Source of the DNA: an uncultured Eubacterium sp.
GTDB lineage: Bacteria; Bacillota; Clostridia; Oscillospirales; Acutalibacteraceae
DNA length: 56,673 bases
Assembly: GCA_934561395.1 (NCBI GenBank)
Contig: CAKTGF010000008.1
Location: forward strand, 1-56,673
Direction of reading: 5' to 3'
In this document: positions 8,025 to 17,161 of the stretch, piece after piece
Numbering within the stretch: the stretch's first letter is position 1
How the letters are laid out: each line of letters starts with the position of its first letter
Translations under genes and position numbers: made by a program
Notes under the pieces: model-generated
The model's input: only the letters and a program-made list of their open reading frames with translations
What the model was told of the DNA's origin: nothing
The model's database searches: none

Positions 8025-10007
8025 TTGGCTAAGAAGCAAGAATACGGAAATGACAGTATTAAGTCATTAAAGGGCGCTGACAGAGTAAGAAAAAGACCTG
8101 CCGTAATTTTCGGCTCGGACGGTATCGACGGCTGCCAGCATTCAATATTTGAAATTATGTCTAACTCCATTGATGAGGCAAGGGAAGGACACGGCAGCAA
8201 AATTATTGTTACAAGATTTTTAGACGGCTCTGTTGAGGTTCAGGATTTCGGCAGAGGTATTCCCGTTGATTGGAACAATAATGAGGAAAAGTACAATTGG
8301 GAGCTTTTGTTCTGCGAGCTTTATGCCGGCGGTAAATATGACAACGGCGGCGACAATTACGAATTTTCTTTGGGATTAAACGGCCTGGGCCTTTGTGCTA
8401 CACAATATGCCTCGGAATATATGGATGCAGAGATTAAATCAGGCGGCTTTAAATACAATCTTCATTTTGAGCACGGCGAAAACGTTGGCGGCTTGATTAA
8501 AGAACCTTACGGCAAGCGTGGGGACACCGGCACAAGAATTAAGTGGAAACCCGATTTGCAGGTTTTCACAGATATTAATGTGCCCATTGAGTATTTTCAG
8601 GAAACCATAAAAAGGCAGGCCATTGTTAACGACGGTATTACCTTTATTTTTAAAAACCAAACAACTGCAACCCAGTTCGACACCTACGAATACTGCTATG
8701 AAAACGGTATTCAGGATTATGTTAAGGAGCTTGCAGGGGACAAGGCCTTTACTACCCCTCAATACTGGGAATGTGAGCGTATGGGTCGTGACAGAGAAGA
8801 CCTTGACGATTACAAGCTGAAAATTAAGGCTGCACTTTGCTTTTCACTTAACACACAATTAAAGGAATATTACCACAATTCAAGCTTTCTTGAGCACGGC
8901 GGTGCACCGGAGAAGGCTTTTAGAAGTGCGTTTGTTAACCAAATTAACGCATATCTTAAGGCAAACAACAAATACAATAAAACCGATTCTCAAATTAATA
9001 TTCAGGATATTGAGGAGTGCGTAATTTTTGTTGTTTCGTCTTTCTCAACCCAAACCTCCTACGAAAATCAAACCAAAAAGGCTATTACAAACAAATATAT
9101 TCAGGATGCAATGACGGATTTCTTCCGCAAACAGCTGGAGGTATATTTTATTGAAAATAAAATTGACGCAGACAAAATTGCCGACCAGGTAATCATAAAT
9201 ATGCGCTCCCGTGTTAAGGCGGAGAAAACCCGTAAAAACCTTAAAACCACCCTGCAAACCAAAATTGATATGACAAACCGTATTCAAAAGTTTGTTGATT
9301 GCAGGTCAAAGGATGTCAGCGAGCGTGAAATATTTATTGTAGAGGGCGACTCTGCTCTCGGTGCCTGCAAGCAGGCAAGAGACGCTAATTTCCAAGCCCT
9401 TATGCCCGTTAGAGGTAAAATATTAAACTGCTTAAAATCCGATTATGACAAAATTTTCAAATCAGACATTATAACCGATTTAATCAAAGTTCTGGGCTGC
9501 GGCGTTGAGGTTAAGAGCAAGGCGGCAAAGGATGTTTCAATGTTTGATATGAACGCCCTGCGCTGGAACAAAATTATGATTTGTACCGATGCCGATGTTG
9601 ACGGCTTCCAAATCAGAACCCTTATTTTAACAATGATTTACAGGCTGATGCCAAAGCTTATTGAGGCAGGCAAGGTGTATATTGCAGAATCCCCCCTTTA
9701 CGAGGTAACCTGCAAGGACCAAACCTATTTTGCCTATAATGAAATTGAAATGGAAGATATTAAAAAGCAAATCGGCGATAAAAAATACACCGTTCAACGC
9801 TCTAAGGGTCTTGGCGAAAACGAGGCTGAAATGATGAGCTTAACCACAATGAATCCGGCAACAAGGCGCCTTATTAAGGTTACGCCTGCCGACGCTCAGG
9901 CCACTTCGGATATGTTTGAGCTTATGCTGGGCGACAATCTTGAGGGCAGAAAGCAATATATTTCCGATTACGGCCACTTGTATATTGACGCTGCCGATAT
10001 CAGTTAG
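8025..10007 (+). CDS. parE: Type IIA topoisomerase subunit B (ParE-like, divergent)
   Basis: ATPase subunit of a type II topoisomerase, 660 residues from TTG 8025 behind GGAGG. The GHKL ATPase part has EIMSNSIDEA (catalytic Glu about 43) and DFGRGIPVD, where the usual Asn after Asp is Phe. The TOPRIM part has VEGDSALGACKQARD (about 440) and TDADVDG (about 521), followed by the SKGLGE motif. Several invariant-type residues differ from ordinary GyrB/ParE (for example EGDSAGG is EGDSALG). The subunit A gene follows after 16 bases. Gyrase normally sits near dnaA, so topoisomerase IV, the chromosome decatenase, is the likelier role, but gyrase activity cannot be excluded. Confidence 0.88.
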   Translation: MAKKQEYGNDSIKSLKGADRVRKRPAVIFGSDGIDGCQHSIFEIMSNSIDEAREGHGSKIIVTRFLDGSVEVQDFGRGIPVDWNNNEEKYNWELLFCELYAGGKYDNGGDNYEFSLGLNGLGLCATQYASEYMDAEIKSGGFKYNLHFEHGENVGGLIKEPYGKRGDTGTRIKWKPDLQVFTDINVPIEYFQETIKRQAIVNDGITFIFKNQTTATQFDTYEYCYENGIQDYVKELAGDKAFTTPQYWECERMGRDREDLDDYKLKIKAALCFSLNTQLKEYYHNSSFLEHGGAPEKAFRSAFVNQINAYLKANNKYNKTDSQINIQDIEECVIFVVSSFSTQTSYENQTKKAITNKYIQDAMTDFFRKQLEVYFIENKIDADKIADQVIINMRSRVKAEKTRKNLKTTLQTKIDMTNRIQKFVDCRSKDVSEREIFIVEGDSALGACKQARDANFQALMPVRGKILNCLKSDYDKIFKSDIITDLIKVLGCGVEVKSKAAKDVSMFDMNALRWNKIMICTDADVDGFQIRTLILTMIYRLMPKLIEAGKVYIAESPLYEVTCKDQTYFAYNEIEMEDIKKQIGDKKYTVQRSKGLGENEAEMMSLTTMNPATRRLIKVTPADAQATSDMFELMLGDNLEGRKQYISDYGHLYIDAADIS

Positions 10008-10023
10008 GAGGGAGGATTGATTT

Positions 10024-12276
10024 ATGGCTAAAAGAAAAAAGGACCAAGAGCAGGAATATGTTAATCCTCTTGCAGACAATGTTCATATTGAAGGCGCAGG
10101 CACGATAGTTGAGCAGGAAATTGTTGATACCATTAGGCTTAATTATATGCCTTATACAATGAGTGTTATTTTATCCCGTGCCATTCCTGAAATTGACGGA
10201 TTTAAGCCCTCTCACAGAAAGTTGCTTTACACTATGTATAATATGGGGCTTTTGCAAGGTGGCACAATCAAAAGCGCCAACATTGTGGGCAGAACCATGC
10301 AGTTAAATCCCCATGGCGACGCCTCAATTTATGAAACCATGATTCGTTTGTCAAGGGGTAACGAATCGCTTTTGTACCCTTATGTTGAATCAAAGGGTAA
10401 CTTCGGTAAGGCTTACTCAAAAAATATGGCCTTTGCCGCATCAAGATACACCGAGGCAAAGCTTGCCCCTATTTCAAAAGAGCTTTTTGAGGATATTAAC
10501 AAGGACACCGTTGATTTTGTTGACAATTACGACAACACAATGAAGGAACCCACCCTTTTGCCGGTAACCTTTCCCTCTATTTTGTGTAATGTTACCACCG
10601 GTATTGCCGTTGGTATGGCGTCGTCAATTGCGTCATTTAACCTTAAAGAGATTTGCGACACCACGGTTGCCCTTATCAAAAATCCCGACCACGAGGTTTC
10701 AGACACCCTGTTAGCCCCTGATTTTGTAGGCGGCGGTTATATTGTTTATGACAGGGACGAGCTTGATAATATTTACAGAACCGGCAGGGGCTCGGTTAAG
10801 GTTAGGGCTAAATACAAATACGATAAAAAGTATAACTGTATTGATATTACCGAAATTCCGCCCACCACAACATCCGAGGCGATTATTGATAAAATTGTTG
10901 AGCTGGTTAAAACAAACAAGGTTAAGGAGCTTTCCGACCTGCGTGACGAAACAGATTTAAAGGGCTTAAGAATTACCCTTGATTTAAAGCGTGGCGTTGA
11001 CCCTGACAAGCTTATGACCAAGCTTTACAAAATGACCCCCCTTGAGGATACATTTTCCTGCAACTTTAATGTGCTTATTAACGGCTATCCAAAGGTTTTG
11101 GGCGTTGGGGCCTTGCTTAATGAATGGATTGATTTTAGGCTGGAGTGTGTTCGCAGGAGAACACAGTTTACCCTTAACAAAAAGGCTGAGCGCCTGCATT
11201 TGCTTGAAGGCCTTGAAAAAATACTTTTGGATATTGACAAGGCAATCAAAATTATCAGGGAAACCGAAAGCGAGTCGGAGGTAGTACCAAACCTTATGAT
11301 TGGCTTTGGCATTGACCAAATTCAGGCTGAATATGTTGCCGAAATTAAGTTGCGCCACCTTAACAGAGAGTATATTTTAAAGCGCACCAAGGATATAGAA
11401 AATCTTAAAAGTGAGATTGAGGAGCTTGAGGGTATTCTTTCAAGCAAAAATAAGCTTAAAAAGATAATCATTAATGAGCTTGAAGAAGTTGCCGCAAAAT
11501 ACGCAGGGGAGAGGAAGAGCCAAATCCTTTATCAGGTTGAGGAATTTGACGATTCGCAGGAGCAGGTTGCAGAGGATTATCCCGTTACTTTGTTTATTAC
11601 AAGAGAGGGATACCTTAACAAAATCAGAACCGCTAATTTGCGTATGTCCGGCGAGCAAAAGGTTAAAGAGGGCGACGAGGTGGTTAACACCTTTGAGTGC
11701 TCAAACCGTGACGAGCTTTTGGTATTCAGCGACAAGGCACAGGTTTATAAGGCTAAGGTTGACGATTTTGCAGACGGTAAGGCATCACAGCTGGGCATTT
11801 ATGTTCCCGGCAAACTTGAAATGGAGCCCGATGAAAAAAGTGTGTTTATCTGCGTAATTCACGAGTACAAGGGTTATATGATTTTTGCCTTTGAAAACGG
11901 AAAAATCGCAAAGGTTGACATTACCGCTTACCAAACCAAAACCAACAGAAAAAAGCTGCTTAAGGCTTATTCAGACAAGTGCCCGTTGGTGGGCTGCGCT
12001 TATATTGAGGCTGACAGCGAGTTTGTATTAACCTCAACAAGCGGCAAAATACTTATTTTCGACACCGCATCAATTTCGTCGAAAACCACTAAGGACACTA
12101 TCGGCGTGGCGGTTATGAGCCAAAAGAAAACCAAAAAAATTACCCACACCCTTGAATCAATGCGCCCCTATGTTGAAGGGGAGTTTGAAAAGGCGTGGAG
12201 GTTCAGAACTAAAAATTTACCCGGCGCAGGAGCAATGCCGACCCCTGCCGACAATAGCGACCAAATCAGTTTTTAG
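10024..12276 (+). CDS. parC: Type IIA topoisomerase subunit A (ParC-like, divergent)
   Basis: DNA breakage-reunion subunit, 750 residues, partner of the preceding gene. The active-site tyrosine is Tyr142 in AASRYTEAKL. The segment before it is PYVESKGNFGKAYSKNMAF instead of the usual GNFGS(I)DGD, a family-divergent feature. At the quinolone-determining site the sequence is NPHGDASIYETM: the residue matching E. coli GyrA Ser83 is Ala100 and that matching Asp87 is Glu104. A long helical region (about 380-480) precedes a short C-terminal repeat domain (about 510-735) without a recognisable GyrA box, which favours topoisomerase IV. ATG 10024 follows GGAGGGAGG. Confidence 0.88.
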   Translation: MAKRKKDQEQEYVNPLADNVHIEGAGTIVEQEIVDTIRLNYMPYTMSVILSRAIPEIDGFKPSHRKLLYTMYNMGLLQGGTIKSANIVGRTMQLNPHGDASIYETMIRLSRGNESLLYPYVESKGNFGKAYSKNMAFAASRYTEAKLAPISKELFEDINKDTVDFVDNYDNTMKEPTLLPVTFPSILCNVTTGIAVGMASSIASFNLKEICDTTVALIKNPDHEVSDTLLAPDFVGGGYIVYDRDELDNIYRTGRGSVKVRAKYKYDKKYNCIDITEIPPTTTSEAIIDKIVELVKTNKVKELSDLRDETDLKGLRITLDLKRGVDPDKLMTKLYKMTPLEDTFSCNFNVLINGYPKVLGVGALLNEWIDFRLECVRRRTQFTLNKKAERLHLLEGLEKILLDIDKAIKIIRETESESEVVPNLMIGFGIDQIQAEYVAEIKLRHLNREYILKRTKDIENLKSEIEELEGILSSKNKLKKIIINELEEVAAKYAGERKSQILYQVEEFDDSQEQVAEDYPVTLFITREGYLNKIRTANLRMSGEQKVKEGDEVVNTFECSNRDELLVFSDKAQVYKAKVDDFADGKASQLGIYVPGKLEMEPDEKSVFICVIHEYKGYMIFAFENGKIAKVDITAYQTKTNRKKLLKAYSDKCPLVGCAYIEADSEFVLTSTSGKILIFDTASISSKTTKDTIGVAVMSQKKTKKITHTLESMRPYVEGEFEKAWRFRTKNLPGAGAMPTPADNSDQISF

Positions 12277-12295
12277 CTGTGTTTTAAAAAAACAC

Positions 12296-12324
12296 TTGCA
12301 TTATTATCTAACTTATGCTATAAT
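12296..12324 (+). promoter_or_regulatory. Promoter of secG
   Basis: TTGCAT (12296-12301), 17-base spacer, TATAAT (12319-12324), 34 bases before the secG start. Confidence 0.75.
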
Positions 12325-12358
12325 GCACGAGTGTTAAATTCTTACGGAGGTATTAATT

Positions 12359-12607
12359 ATGCTTTGGTATCATTATGTGCTTGGTGCCGTACTTATTGTT
12401 GCATCAATTATTATAACTATCATCGTTCTTATGCAAGAGGGCCGTTCGCAAAACCTTTCGGGTGCTATCACAGGCGGTGCGGATTCATTTGTTGGCAAAT
12501 CCAAGGGCAGAACCATTGAGGGCAAGCTTGAAAGATTAACAAAATGGTTAATTGTTTTGTTCTTCATTGTTGTTATGGCTGCTGTTTTAGTATTTCTTTT
12601 TGTATAA
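12359..12607 (+). CDS. secG: Preprotein translocase subunit SecG
   Basis: 82-residue integral membrane partner of SecYE that assists protein export. Two hydrophobic helices (about 5-25 and 60-81) flank a cytoplasmic loop with the SecG signature VLMQEGRSQNLSGAITGGAD. ATG 12359 follows ACGGAGG. Length and topology are normal. It has its own promoter and a strong terminator 12 bases after the stop, so it is a single-gene transcript. The usual smpB/rnr neighbours are absent here. Confidence 0.95.
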   Translation: MLWYHYVLGAVLIVASIIITIIVLMQEGRSQNLSGAITGGADSFVGKSKGRTIEGKLERLTKWLIVLFFIVVMAAVLVFLFV

Positions 12608-12617
12608 CAATTGAGTG

Positions 12618-12649
12618 ATAACCTTGCGTTATGCAAGGTTATTTTTTTT
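12618..12649 (+). terminator. Intrinsic terminator of secG
   Basis: Ten-bp stem ATAACCTTGC/GCAAGGTTAT (12618-12627, 12633-12642) followed by eight T residues. Confidence 0.9.
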
Positions 12650-12659
12650 GGAGTTTGAT

Positions 12660-13532
12660 TTGAATTATATTATTTTTGATTTGGAATGGAGCAACTACTA
12701 CAACTATGCCACAAAAACAGGCATAAACGAGGTGGTTGAAATAGGGGCGATTCGTTTAAACGATTCGTTAAATATTGTTGACGCTTTTAAGCAGCTTGTT
12801 AAACCGACCTTTGCAAAGAAAATTTCAAACCGCTGCAAAAGTATTACCAAAATCACTAATGACGAGGTAAAAAGCGACGGTATTTCCTTTACTGACGCAA
12901 TGGCGGATTTTACACGCTGGTGCGGCAACGGCGACAATGTGTTTTTAAGCTGGAGCAATTCGGACCTTTATGTTTTGGCAAACAATTATCTTAAGGTTTT
13001 GGGCAACTGCCATGTTAGCTTTATCAAAAAATACTGTGATGCTCAAAAGTATTGCATGGCATTTTTGCCTAAGCAGGAGCTTAAAAGCGGTAATCAAGTG
13101 GGCTTGTCAAGGTGCGCTGAAATGTTCGGTATCAGCGTTGACACGGAAAAACTGCACCGTGCGTTGGCAGATTGCTATGTTACCGCAGAATGCCTAAAAA
13201 AGGTGTATAATTCCGATAAAATTAAGGGTTACATAAGCGTTTGTGACAGCAGCTTTTTTGAACGCATGCTTTATAAGCCATATATGATTTTGGAACCTCA
13301 TTCAAGCCTGTTTGAGGTTAACGATGTTGTAATAAAATGCCCCGAATGCGGCATAGCCCTTGAAAGGGCGTCAAAAATTGAGTGTAAGAATAAGGCGTTT
13401 AATTTTGCGGCAAAGTGCTCAAAATGTAATAAAGCATATTGGACCTATGTTCGTGCTAAAAAGACCTATGACGATGTTTTGGTGTCAACCCACACGGTTT
13501 TAATGAACAAAAAAAGGGCCAGAAAGTATTAA
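12660..13532 (+). CDS. DEDDh-type 3'-5' exonuclease with C-terminal zinc ribbon
   Basis: 290 residues from TTG 12660, seven bases after GGAG; upstream in-frame codons lie inside the secG terminator. The N-terminal exonuclease domain shows Exo I (YIIFDLEWSNYY, Asp and Glu), a central Exo II region (LSWSNSDLYVL) and Exo III with HRALADCYVTAE (His and Asp), making it DEDDh like DnaQ, RNase T and KapD. After about residue 220 comes a treble-clef or ribbon-like tail, CPECGIALERASKIEC followed by CSKCNKAYW, then a basic C-terminus. The tail could bind structured RNA or DNA. No operon partner is evident; its start lies directly behind the secG terminator, so its promoter may be secG read-through. 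Confidence 0.85.
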   Translation: MNYIIFDLEWSNYYNYATKTGINEVVEIGAIRLNDSLNIVDAFKQLVKPTFAKKISNRCKSITKITNDEVKSDGISFTDAMADFTRWCGNGDNVFLSWSNSDLYVLANNYLKVLGNCHVSFIKKYCDAQKYCMAFLPKQELKSGNQVGLSRCAEMFGISVDTEKLHRALADCYVTAECLKKVYNSDKIKGYISVCDSSFFERMLYKPYMILEPHSSLFEVNDVVIKCPECGIALERASKIECKNKAFNFAAKCSKCNKAYWTYVRAKKTYDDVLVSTHTVLMNKKRARKY

Positions 13533-13563
13533 CATTTGCTTTTATAGTCATAATTTACAATTT

Positions 13564-13592
13564 TTGTCTTTATTTTTTTGAAATTATATTAT
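13564..13592 (+). promoter_or_regulatory. Promoter of the PBP gene
   Basis: TTGTCT (13564-13569), 17-base spacer, TATTAT (13587-13592), about 58 bases upstream of the start. Confidence 0.6.
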
Positions 13593-13649
13593 ATAATAAC
13601 TTATCTCGGTTCACGAATATTAACTTTTTTACTTTTAAGGAGGTATAGT

Positions 13650-16106
13650 ATGGCATCAAATGATTATGATGATTTGCTCGAATCATTTATGAATAACTCT
13701 CAAAAAGTATATAATGAGGATAAGGACGCCCAAAGGAAAAAGGCGGATAATTTGCCCAGCTCCTATAAGGTAACCTCTAATAAGGATAAAAAAGAGGATA
13801 AAGGCAAAAGAGCAGGGGGTAAAAAGAAAAAAAAGCCCACCTCTCCCGTTCGCAGTTTTTTCAATGTAGTATTAAAAGCTATTTTGGCTGTTTTAATGGT
13901 TATCGGCGTTGTGGGCGTTGTTTGCCTTTCTGTTATCACAATTTACGGCTACACCGTTGTTTACGGCGACGCTGTATTTGATTTGCAGGAGGAGGCGGCA
14001 AACCAAAACCAAACCTCCTTTATTTACGGATATGATAACGACGATAAGCTTGTTCAGATTACAAGGCTACACGGCGAGGAAAACCGTATTTGGCTTGACC
14101 TTGACAATATGACTGAATATATGCCTGAGGCCTTTATTTCAGTTGAGGACGAGCGCTTTGAAAAGCACCACGGCGTTGACTGGAAGCGAACCATCGGCGT
14201 TACGGTAACCATGAGCGGGCAGGGCGGTTCAACCATTACCCAGCAGCTTATTAAAAACCTTACAGATGAAAATTCGGTTACCTTTGTAAGAAAGTTTAAC
14301 GAAATTCTCTCTGCCTTGAACCTTGAAAAAAATTATTCAAAGGATCAGATTATTGAGGCTTATCTTAACACAATTTACTTATCACACGGCTGCTATGGCG
14401 TTAAAACTGCCGCTGAAACCTATTTTGGCAAAGATGTTGACAAGCTTAATATAGCGGAGTGCGCCTGCCTTGCGGCGATTACAAAATATCCCACAAAGTA
14501 CGACCCACTTATTAACCCGGACAATAACAAAGAGCGCCGTGAGTGGATTTTGTATAAAATGAATGAGCTGGGTTATATTACCGACGCCGAGTACCAGGAG
14601 GCGCTTAATTACAAAATCATCTTTACCAACAGCAAGGATTACAAGGGTAGCCAGGTTACAAAGGACGCTACCGACCTGCAAAAGGAACAGGATGAAAATG
14701 TAATTAACTCCTACTATACCGACTATGTAATCGAGGAGGTTCTTTCAGACCTTCAAAAAATGGGCTACAGCGAAAAGAAAGCCAAAAAGATGCTTTACGG
14801 CGGTGGTTTGAAGATTTACTCTGCCATTGATTTTGATGTTCAGGAAGAGGCGGAGAATATTTACGAAAACCGTAAAAAAATGGGCGACGACGATGTTCAA
14901 AGCGCCTGCGTTGTAATGGATTACAAGGGCAGAATTATGGGCATTGTGGGCGGTGCAGGCAAAAAGAAGCTTAACAGAGGACTTAACCGTGCATCACAGT
15001 CAAAGCGTCAGCCCGGTTCTACAATCAAGCCCTTATCCGTTTACGGCCCGGCTATCCAAAAGAGCCTGGAGGATGATTCCGTTAACATTTATTGGTCAAC
15101 CCCTGTTAAGGACGCACCGCTTATGAATGTAAACGGCAAGCCATGGCCTACAAACGAGGGCGGCGGATATTCAAACTCTATGGTAACGCTGCAAAAAGGT
15201 CTTGCGGATTCCAAAAACACAATTTCAGCACGCACCCTTGATCTGATTGGCGTTGATTATTCCTTTGATTTCATAACAAACAAGTTCCATATTTCAACCC
15301 TTGACCCTGTAATTGATAACGACTACGCCCCAATGGCAACAGGTTCGTTAACTCACGGCGTTTCGGTGCTTGAAATGACAACCGCATATCAGTCCTTCGG
15401 CAACGGCGGCTACTACTACGGCAGCTATTCTTATTATAAAATTGAGGATTCCCAGGGTAATGTTTTGATTGAGAAAAATCCTGAGGAAACCAAGCAAACC
15501 GCACTGGCTGAAAATTCTGCCGGAGTTATGAACAAGCTTTTGCAAACTGTTATGAACTCGGGTACAGGTAGGTATTACAAAATCAGCGGTGTTGAATGCT
15601 TTGGTAAAACAGGTACAACAACAGATAATAATGATAGGTGGTTTATCGGCGGAACACCTGAATATGTTGTGGGCGTTTGGTACGGCTACGATATTCCGAA
15701 AGAGGTTCATTACAGCTATTCCTACAACCCCTGCGGAACAATATGGAACCTTTTGTTAAATAATATTTACGACAAAAAGGGCAAAAATGTTAAGGAATTT
15801 ACCATTCCCGAGGGTGTGGTTCAAAGGGAATACAGCTATGCTAACGGCCTGCTGTGCAGAGGCACAGGCAATTGGGGCTGGTATGATGAAAATAACCTCC
15901 CTGAAACCACAAGCTATTCGGGCTACAGTGAGAGCCAGCATACCACATCATCAGGCGGCTCAGGTGATGACGAGGAGGACACCACCGCACCGAGCGACGA
16001 TGACCAAACCACCGAGCCGACAGAACCGACCTCTGAGGCTGAAAGCACTTCCAAGGCGCCAAACGAGGAAAAAACATCTTCAGGTTCTAAAAAGGACGAG
16101 GAATAA
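13650..16106 (+). CDS. Class A penicillin-binding protein (PBP1A family)
   Basis: 818-residue bifunctional peptidoglycan synthase. ATG 13650 follows AAGGAGG. A Lys-rich cytoplasmic tail (1-70) and one membrane helix (about 75-100) lead to the GT51 glycosyltransferase domain, with catalytic EDERFEKHHGVD (about 165) and QGGSTITQQL. The transpeptidase domain has SxxK at Ser457-Lys460 (QPGSTIKP), SKN at 521-523 and KTGT at 653-656. The last 60 residues are Ser/Thr/Glu/Asp-rich and disordered. The protein polymerises lipid II and cross-links stem peptides. It has its own promoter and terminator. Beta-lactam target by family. Confidence 0.95.
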   Translation: MASNDYDDLLESFMNNSQKVYNEDKDAQRKKADNLPSSYKVTSNKDKKEDKGKRAGGKKKKKPTSPVRSFFNVVLKAILAVLMVIGVVGVVCLSVITIYGYTVVYGDAVFDLQEEAANQNQTSFIYGYDNDDKLVQITRLHGEENRIWLDLDNMTEYMPEAFISVEDERFEKHHGVDWKRTIGVTVTMSGQGGSTITQQLIKNLTDENSVTFVRKFNEILSALNLEKNYSKDQIIEAYLNTIYLSHGCYGVKTAAETYFGKDVDKLNIAECACLAAITKYPTKYDPLINPDNNKERREWILYKMNELGYITDAEYQEALNYKIIFTNSKDYKGSQVTKDATDLQKEQDENVINSYYTDYVIEEVLSDLQKMGYSEKKAKKMLYGGGLKIYSAIDFDVQEEAENIYENRKKMGDDDVQSACVVMDYKGRIMGIVGGAGKKKLNRGLNRASQSKRQPGSTIKPLSVYGPAIQKSLEDDSVNIYWSTPVKDAPLMNVNGKPWPTNEGGGYSNSMVTLQKGLADSKNTISARTLDLIGVDYSFDFITNKFHISTLDPVIDNDYAPMATGSLTHGVSVLEMTTAYQSFGNGGYYYGSYSYYKIEDSQGNVLIEKNPEETKQTALAENSAGVMNKLLQTVMNSGTGRYYKISGVECFGKTGTTTDNNDRWFIGGTPEYVVGVWYGYDIPKEVHYSYSYNPCGTIWNLLLNNIYDKKGKNVKEFTIPEGVVQREYSYANGLLCRGTGNWGWYDENNLPETTSYSGYSESQHTTSSGGSGDDEEDTTAPSDDDQTTEPTEPTSEAESTSKAPNEEKTSSGSKKDEE

Positions 16107-16118
16107 TATTGTAACAGT

Positions 16119-16152
16119 TAGGAAAATCGGCTTTGCCGATTTTCCTATTGTT
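16119..16152 (+). terminator. Terminator of the PBP gene
   Basis: Thirteen-bp perfect stem (16119-16131 with 16135-16147, core AAAATCGGC/GCCGATTTT) with a three-base loop, followed by TTGTTT. Confidence 0.8.
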
Positions 16153-16164
16153 TAAAGGCGAAAT

Positions 16165-16572
16165 ATGAGAATAATGGCAATTGATTACGGCGATGCAAGA
16201 ACAGGCATTGCCTTTTGTGATAAAAACCAAATATTGGCATCCCCCTATACTGTTATTAAGGAAAGCTATCAGCCAAAGCTTGTAAAAGCAATTCTTGATA
16301 TTGTTGAAAAGGAAAAACCCGAGAAAATAGTTATCGGCTTGCCGAGAAATATGGACGGCAGTTATGGCTACAGGTGCGATGAATGCAAAGCCTTGGGTGC
16401 CGAACTTGAAAAAGCTGTTGATATTCCCGTTGATTATCAGGACGAAAGGCTTACAACGATAATGGCACACAATGTTTTATCCCAAAACAATGTTAGGGGA
16501 GCAAAGCGCAAAAACAGCGTTGACGCAGTTTCGGCTGTTATGATTTTGCAAAGCTATATAGACAGGAAATAA
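16165..16572 (+). CDS. ruvX: Holliday junction resolvase-like RuvX (YqgF)
   Basis: 135 residues, RNase H-fold nuclease of the YqgF family, implicated in 16S rRNA 5'-end processing and proposed as a resolvase. Signature elements: MAIDYGDARTGIAFCDK at the N-terminus (first catalytic Asp), IVIGLPRNMDGSYG in the middle, YQDERLTT and the end NSVDAVSAVMILQSYID (last acidic residue). Length is normal. ATG 16165 follows AAAGGCG directly after the PBP terminator. It begins a run of co-directional genes through DUF2344. Confidence 0.93.
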   Translation: MRIMAIDYGDARTGIAFCDKNQILASPYTVIKESYQPKLVKAILDIVEKEKPEKIVIGLPRNMDGSYGYRCDECKALGAELEKAVDIPVDYQDERLTTIMAHNVLSQNNVRGAKRKNSVDAVSAVMILQSYIDRK

Positions 16573-16610
16573 AGCGGCCTGCAAAAACATACCATTATTA
16601 AGGTGGTTGT

Positions 16611-17153
16611 TTGAGGTTTTCTTTGTTCGGCACTGAAATTAAGGTTGAATACACCTTTTTTCTTATGCTTGCTTTTTCGGTTTTTGTTTCAAATTACAGC
16701 TTAATATATGTTTTAGTCTTTTCCGCTCTGCACGAATTGGGGCATATTGCAGCCTTAACCGTTCTTGGGGAACGAGCAGAACTTATAACCGTTGCTTACT
16801 ATGGCATCGGCTTGAAATATAATTCCCACACAGGACCGTTAAAAAGCATAGTTATTATTTTATGCGGACCTGCCGTAAATCTTATTTTTATGCTGTTAGG
16901 TATTGAAATTGAAATTAACACGGCGCTCTTTGTGATTAATTTACTGCCGATTTATCCACTTGACGGCGGCAGAATTTTAAAAATAATACTTAACAGGGTA
17001 TTTTCATTGGCGTTGTCCGATAAAATTTATTTTTACATTTCATTTGCGTTCACTTTGCTTTTGCTGACGCTGAGCGTTTATTTAAAAAGCTTTTCGCTTT
17101 TTTTGATAATAATTTATCTTTTGATATATAGTTTGAACAATTCGTTTGATTGA
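16611..17153 (+). CDS. Site-2 protease family (M50) metalloprotease
   Basis: 180-residue polytopic membrane zinc protease. HELGH (about 43-47) supplies two zinc ligands and the catalytic Glu; NLLPIYPLDGGRI (about 110-122) supplies the third ligand. Both lie in hydrophobic segments. It resembles the minimal core of SpoIVFB, which in Bacillus cleaves pro-sigma-K during sporulation and lies just before rplU. Here the same position, ahead of TIGR03960 and DUF2344, suggests the clostridial counterpart, but no SpoIVFA-like inhibitor gene is present, so the substrate is open. TTG 16611 follows AAGGTGG. Its stop overlaps the Shine-Dalgarno of the next gene. Confidence 0.88.
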   Translation: MRFSLFGTEIKVEYTFFLMLAFSVFVSNYSLIYVLVFSALHELGHIAALTVLGERAELITVAYYGIGLKYNSHTGPLKSIVIILCGPAVNLIFMLLGIEIEINTALFVINLLPIYPLDGGRILKIILNRVFSLALSDKIYFYISFAFTLLLLTLSVYLKSFSLFLIIIYLLIYSLNNSFD

Positions 17154-17161
17154 GGTTATTT

